A DNA stretch of 14,403 nucleotides from contig LSSL01002401.1 in assembly GCA_001953115.1 (NCBI GenBank), forward strand, positions 1 to 14,403, written 5' to 3'. The notes beneath the pieces are model-generated. The model was not told the DNA's origin and ran no database searches. It saw only the letters and a list, made by a program, of their open reading frames with translations. Source of the DNA: Smittium mucronatum (taxonomy: Eukaryota; Kickxellomycota; Harpellomycetes; Harpellales; Legeriomycetaceae). The position numbers and the translations under genes were made by a program. Each line of letters opens with the position of its first letter. The stretch's first letter is position 1. Below are positions 9,856-14,403 of the stretch, piece after piece.

Positions 9856-12800
9856 CTATTCAATCAAGTCCTCAAGATCTGCTAGCTCAAAGTCCCATCC
9901 GAAATCATTTGGTTCAAAATTAACTGGGGCTCGAGGGCGCCCTTCTATGGGGGGAGTCAGAATAATATTAATTGTTTGAACATTCTTTTGAATAAATTTA
10001 GCGAAATACTTCTCAAGAACGTTTTTTAGACTTGCCCTAGTCACTCTTTCTATACATCTTGTGGTCCATTTAGACATTTCATCAATATTAGGGAATCCAC
10101 GAAGGTTTGAAATAGTGCTGTTACTCAAAACACTACTAGGAGATGATATACTTGAATACTCCTCGTATAAAATATTTGATTTTGCTAGAGAAATCTCAAA
10201 ATCACTTATAGATTTAACCCAAAATTCGTCATTTTCTAACAAATCCTGAATAGTTTTTCCAATTGATATAAAAGCCATATTGATATCTGTAGCGTCACTG
10301 CAAGTAATATACAAATTTTTTCGCAAGGGAGAAAAAATAACATTGCAATCATATGCATATCCATTTCCTCTTACTACGTTATAAAAAAGACCATCAGTCC
10401 GGGAAAGCAGCCCGCTTAAAACCCTCAATGAAATCCCTTCAAGTTCTGCAGGCGAAATTATGTCGGATTGAGAATATGGGATTGTTTCTAACTCTTTGCA
10501 GTTGGCAATCATGATAGAATAAGATGAGCATATATTTGATGAAGTTATGTGCAAATTAGTCTTTGGTTTCTCGAGAGTTTTATTAGGAAACTGCAAGTTT
10601 ATTGGGAAAGGGAAAGGGGTCATTAGATCTCCATTGTGACCTCCAATTGAATTTGAAAATTTGATTTCTGCAAAATTTTTAATAGGAGTTGCTTCAAAAG
10701 TACATTGTATGTACTTGGAAAGAGGGAGATTTAAAATGGGACCACCAAACATTTGGTGGTTCTGCTTTATCATAAAAAAATCCCAGTTTTTTACAATTTT
10801 GCGTATACATTCTTCATGAGAAATCTCGAAATTTGATGGTATACCAATCTGGGCAAATCCAGATACGTCGGTCGAATTTTGGTCAGAATAACCCAATAAA
10901 TGCAGCCTTATTTCGTCCAAAGATTTGATGATGCTCTCGGCTGAAATGTTGTCCAAAATTTGAGAGTTGATAGTATATCCTGAATATTTTCTCTGGGAGC
11001 GATTTTCGCTCTTATCATGTTCACCTTTATGCTTCTTGCTAACATTTTCATCAATTTCGCAATCCTCTGAATTATTGGGTATTAAATCTGGGACTGATGG
11101 AGAATCATCATCGCTCAAACATTCCGATATGCTTTCATTTTCAGACTCACTAAAAGATCCATCTTCGGATTCAGTTTCATCTTCAGAATCTGAATCACCT
11201 AACAGATGAGGGTTAAGTTTGATATGAGTTTCAAGGGCGGAAATTATCTTCTTGAGCAGTTTCTCTTGGGTAAATATATTTACAGCGAGTTCAATAGAAC
11301 TACCAAAATTCAGGTCTGCGGGACATTTAGCTGGTTTGGATTCATTCAATAAGGTTTTATCTGAAATAGAAAATTTAGTGGCAATAGAATTGATCATAAA
11401 ATCACCACTTCTTTTACTTTCCGACAACTGAGATAGCAAATTCTTAGCTACGCTTAAGATTCTAGAAACTGAATTACTAATAAATAATAAAGATTGTATT
11501 AACCATCTTATTGATATGTTGAACTTGCGGGGCTCAAGCTTTGCATTTATAGTCAATAATTCGACTGGGGGATAGCATGAGAAGTAGTCTGAGCTGTTCG
11601 CTAAAGAAATATCGTGAGAAACAAAAACATTGGCAAGGGTTGAAGTGACCTTTTTGTAATCGATAAGCCTTTCGGGGAATTCAAGTTCAGTTTCAGGATC
11701 CATATCAAAAGGGGTGTTAGCAGGAATCAACATATTTGTGTTGAAAAAAAGGGAAGAAAAAAGAGGCAAGAAGGGTTTCAGTCGATCAGGTAAATTGATC
11801 ATAGAGAAACCAAGTTTTAAATGGATAAAACTAGTCTCTGATTCTAAAATACTAAATATTTTGAAGGGGAAGAGTGGGGTTGAGGCTACTTGATGATCTT
11901 GATTTATAGATATATTTGAGTTAATATCAGCCGATTTTTCAAAGTTTAAATTGTAAGTGCTCTGCGAATAAGGTAAGATAGGAATAGAAGCAGTAGATGG
12001 AATCTTTGGCATTAATGAAATAATACCCTGTGGAATATTTATTTTGTTGTCATTTATGGCATTTTCTATTTTAGAAGCTAAAAGAGATTTCTCAGATTCG
12101 GACATTGCAGAAGCAAGCTTGGAGGAACGGAGTAGAGATCTACGTGATATATCAGCACCCATTTTGGGATCAGGAACTAATTTAACCATAATGCATTCTG
12201 AGTTAATTAGCCAGCTTTTTACTATTTCAATCCAGTAATCAGCAGACTCTAATAAAAGATCATCAAGAATGGAGAATATTTTAGAACTTTTCTGGAAGTT
12301 TATAGGTGAAAAAGCTTGGCCCTTGGGTTTTGGAGAGTAAAAATGAGATAGCAACGTTGGTAGAAGTATATTATTTATTTCCTCTATTGGATTGCGTTCT
12401 ATTTGAAGTTTATATTCAATGATATACCTGTTCACTGTGTCATGTAAAGCGTTAGGAACCCCGTTAAAGACTGTAGAACAAAGGCTTTCAAGAACAGAAA
12501 TTAGTTCTGTGTAAAAGAAGTTTTCGTTAAATAGATCTAAATCATCCGATTGTTGGTTAGTGTAAGGAACGCCATTGAAGGTCATTAGTATGCATGAAGG
12601 CTCGTAATCTCTAACTTCTATGTCTATGTAATTAGCCATTGGATCGACTTTTTCAACAAATTTTTGGTTAAGGGGACTGGAAGAAGTTTCATTTAGATAC
12701 TGAGATAAAATTAAAAGGGATAATCTGGTTTTTAAATCAGTCAGACTAGGACCAAGCCAAGCTACAGGAAAATATAAAACGGGCTCATTAGTGTTAAAAA

Positions 12801-13825
12801 TCAATAAAAAATTAAAACGTATTTAGAAAAAGTAAGTCCTAGGTTTAATAACTAGATATTTCAAAAAAATAAAAAGAAAATATTACCAAAACCAATAATG
12901 CCTATTTCATCGCTATCAGAGGGAAAGGATACTTGGGAAATTGTGAGCTTTTGGGAAAAAGTAGGAATAGAAAGTGTATTTGATTGAATGGAATTTTTAT
13001 TGCTGTTTGAGACGGGAAAATGAGAATAAGAGTCAAATACTGACAGTAAATTGTTCAAATTTGTATCGAAAGCTCCGACAAGTAAAACAGTGACTCTATC
13101 AGGGGAATAATAACAGGAATGATACTGAATGATTTCCTGATTTGAAAGAGTTGCTATTTCAGAGGTAAGACCGCCGTAATTGTAGTAGTATGGATAATTT
13201 TTTCCATATAAATTGCGAACAAGCTCATTATTTAGCAATTCAAGATCAGTATTTTCAACTGAAGACATTTCGCTAAAAACAACGCCACTTTCTTTACCCT
13301 CCTGATTAAAATGGTAGACTTCAGAGATGAACTGATTCTCTGAGAGAATTGGATTGAATATTCCATCTAAGAATACAGGGAGGGTGTTAAATATACCCTT
13401 TTCACCAGCGGTTTCGATGGTATACATAGTGTGATCAGGAGCAGTATACGCATTAGTGCCGTTAGAAATGCAATTGTTTGCTAAAGCATCCAAGTAGCCT
13501 CTGTGAGGAAAGTTTTTAGAGCCGCAAAATATCACTAAAAACAAAAAAAAAAAGGTTGGAACTTGAAATGAAAATATAAAAAGTAAAAAGAAATACGATG
13601 CTCAAGGGTATGTGGCAGACCCTTGTTGCTGTATGTTGTGGTCGGAACGAATACGTTAAGCTGGCACATAGGTCCAGGAGTTTTACACACAACTATTCTG
13701 AGGCCAGAGCGTTTTTCGATAAGCGAGATGGCAGGAAAAACTTTCCCATCTGAACTGGTTTCGATTCCGAAGGAGGGAGATTCGGGGCTGAAGTTTTGAG
13801 AATCATAATACCAGCATTTTTCCAT
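9856..13825 (-). CDS. M16-family zinc metalloprotease (inverzincin), Sdd3/YOL098C-C05D11.1 type, three exons
   Basis: Predicted exons are 13825-13597, 13534-12887 and 12761-9856, giving 1260 residues. Exon 1 ends in GLPHTLEH, the inverted HxxEH zinc site (H72, E75 general base, H76). Splicing exon 1 to exon 2 gives HTLEHLIFCGS, the usual continuation in this family. GTNAYT (102-107), PDHTMYT (109-115) and GVVFSEM (160-166) follow; E165 is the likely third zinc ligand by analogy with presequence protease. Exon 3 starts inside AWLGP (293-297). RGNGYAY (1090-1096) matches the conserved R-G-x-G-x-A-Y motif of the C-terminal M16 half. Residues about 811-885 form an acidic, serine-rich insert, which probably explains why the protein is longer than the roughly 1000-1040 residues I recall for relatives. 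The N-terminus is acidic and does not look like a mitochondrial presequence, so a cytosolic peptidase is inferred. Substrate is unknown. In-frame ATGs at 12804 and 13544 lie in introns and are not starts. Confidence 0.92.
12762..12886 (-). other. Intron 2 of the M16 protease gene (125 bp, phase 1)
   Basis: The donor is GTAATA at 12886-12881. The acceptor is TTCCTGTAG ending at 12762. A CACTAAT branch-point-like sequence lies at 12793-12787, about 27 bases before the acceptor, with a T-rich tract between. The join gives GIIGF-AWLGP, matching the family pattern of a short beta strand followed by W-x-G-P. The reading frame of exon 3 runs back through this intron to an ATG at 12804, but those residues are not family-like. 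Other AG sites inside the intron are possible acceptors but give a poorer family match. Confidence 0.82.
13535..13596 (-). other. Intron 1 of the M16 protease gene (62 bp, phase 1)
   Basis: On the minus strand the intron starts GTATTT and ends in a long T-run followed by TAG. Removing it joins CAT-C to TG-ATA, which restores leucine directly after the HTLEH zinc motif and continues into IFCGS. Reading through gives a stop soon after HTLEH. The intron falls one base after the codon for the second zinc histidine. Confidence 0.9.
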
Positions 13826-13909
13826 TTTAAATAAACGATTAAATGATTAGAAAGAAAGAATCTTCAATTGTCAAAGTAAAATGATATAACCCTTCTGGTA
13901 GCCTTTAAG

Positions 13910-14007
13910 CCAATTCCAATGTCCATATTTTTTTTAATTGAATTTTTCTATGTTCCTACTTGCGTATTTTATTGGTTCAACGGCCAATAATCCCACCAAT
14001 TGCCAAT
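13910..14007. promoter_or_regulatory. Cluster of CCAAT boxes upstream of the protease gene
   Basis: CCAAT occurs on the + strand at 13910-13914, 13916-13920, 13984-13988, 13996-14000 and 14003-14007. The inverted form ATTGG is at 13971-13975. That is six copies in under 100 bases, 85-182 bases before the ATG at 13825. In eukaryotes CCAAT is bound by the NF-Y/HAP complex, so this is a plausible promoter for the minus-strand gene. It could also act on whatever lies in the island starting at 14062. Regulation itself is inference. Confidence 0.5.
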
Positions 14008-14061
14008 TCTAATCAAATATTAGTTTTAAAATATATTCATATTTCCTTCAGATTTTAATTT

Positions 14062-14345
14062 CCCCTAAGAGTGAAATACCTTGCCGTGGTTTAGGGGCTT
14101 AATAGTGTACCTCTCAAAGTACACTAGACTAAAATTTCACACAGCGTTGTACTATTCTTGGTTGGGAGTAGTGGAGATAGCGATTCCAGAGGAGGACCAT
14201 CTCGAAACAGGAGCAACCGATCGTTTAGCACAGCTGAGACATAGTCTAGTGCACAAGTCCAGCGTTCGACAGTCAGACGGATCTCAGCGTCTAACAGCTA
14301 TTTGTAGGAAAGCCATGTCGATCAAACCCACGTTTGGGTAGGAGC
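14062..14345. other. GC-richer island with many inverted repeats, identity unknown
   Basis: Base composition rises sharply here compared with the flanks. Perfect or near-perfect stems are: CCCCTAA 14062-14068 with TTAGGGG 14091-14097 (enclosing ACC/GGT at 14078-14080 and 14088-14090); TAGTGTAC 14103-14110 with GTACACTA 14119-14126; ACTATTC 14151-14157 with GAGTAGT 14166-14172 (one G-U pair); TTTAGC 14224-14229 with GCTGAG 14233-14238; AGACG 14275-14279 with CGTCT 14288-14292. A long-range pairing joins 14119-14131 to 14242-14254 (12 of 13 positions) and competes with the second stem. A pol III A-box-like TAGCACAGCTGA lies at 14226-14237, GTTCGA (core of a B box) at 14264-14269 and TTTT at 14350-14353. 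An 86-codon open frame spans 14081-14341 but resembles no protein I know. It could be a structured RNA, a SINE-like repeat or part of a transposon. Confidence 0.4.
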
Positions 14346-14361
14346 CTAATTTTATTAATCT

Positions 14362-14403
14362 TGTTGGAAATAGACTCTGACTAGGAGCTCAGTAGATTCA
14401 ATG
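14362..14403 (+). other. TGTTGGAA-type sequence at the right edge
   Basis: From 14362 the sequence begins TGTTGGAAATAGACTC. TGTTGGAA is a common beginning of Copia-type LTRs, including yeast Ty1. Only 42 bases lie in the window, so neither the CA end nor a primer-binding site can be checked. The resemblance may be chance. Confidence 0.15.

Noticed and set aside
10061..12238. Plus-strand frames at 10061-10249, 10967-11209 and 12044-12238
   Set aside because: They are antisense shadows of the protease exon 3 and have no independent support.
12762..12804. The 982-codon frame with its own ATG at 12804 as a separate gene
   Set aside because: Its first 14 residues fall in intron 2. Splicing to the upstream exon gives a continuous family-like M16 protein.
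13535..13544. ATG at 13544 as the start of a separate 227-residue protein
   Set aside because: It lies inside intron 1. The residues before IFCGS are intronic, and the zinc motif lies in the upstream exon.
14195..14225. SRP RNA helix 8, from a GAAAC-x-GGAGCA-like string
   Set aside because: The loop-closing pairs and the opposite symmetric-loop strand do not fit, and no Alu-domain UGUAAU motif or helix 6 was found.
14119..14254. Group I intron P7 (R and S elements), from GACTA and ATAGTC strings
   Set aside because: The pairing is far longer than P7, and no P or Q element lies upstream.
14219..14290. tRNA gene, from A-box-like and GTTCGA strings
   Set aside because: The T stem, D stem and acceptor stem do not pair, and the base after the T loop is not C.
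14081..14341. 86-codon + strand frame as a protein gene
   Set aside because: No recognisable motif. The higher GC content lowers the stop frequency, so an open frame is expected by chance, and the inverted repeats explain the region better.

Overview
The window is eukaryotic nuclear DNA from a very AT-rich genome. Its one intact gene, on the minus strand, is interrupted by two short introns (62 and 125 bases) with GT-AG ends, and the flanks are homopolymer-rich with AT microsatellites. Compact genes and AT-rich spacers resemble an AT-rich fungus, perhaps an early-diverging lineage such as Kickxellomycotina. That placement is inference; no rRNA or other marker gene is present.

Region by region (+ strand coordinates): 1-2586 is A-rich spacer with decayed coding-like patches, the clearest at 844-1244. 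2587-4296 is a broken Mutator-like (MULE) transposase with motifs in the expected order. 4297-4907 is spacer. 4908-6410 reads as a heavily decayed non-LTR retrotransposon: endonuclease-like motifs followed by reverse-transcriptase motifs. 6411-8076 is spacer with microsatellites. 8077-8374 carries a second, shorter reverse-transcriptase remnant. 8375-9805 is AT-rich spacer. 9856-13825 (minus) is a three-exon gene for a predicted 1260-residue M16 (inverzincin) metalloprotease of the yeast Sdd3/YOL098C and nematode C05D11.1 type. 13826-14061 is its presumed promoter, with a cluster of CCAAT boxes. 14062-14345 is a GC-richer island rich in inverted repeats and of unknown identity; it could be a structured RNA, a SINE-like element or another repeat.

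Functionally there is one working gene, next to about 9.8 kb of mobile-element remains lying beyond its 3' end. The three decayed transposon-like features are all on the + strand, converging on the protease gene. No CRISPR array, bacterial operon, tRNA or rRNA was found. The most open question is the structured island at the right edge, which may continue beyond the window.
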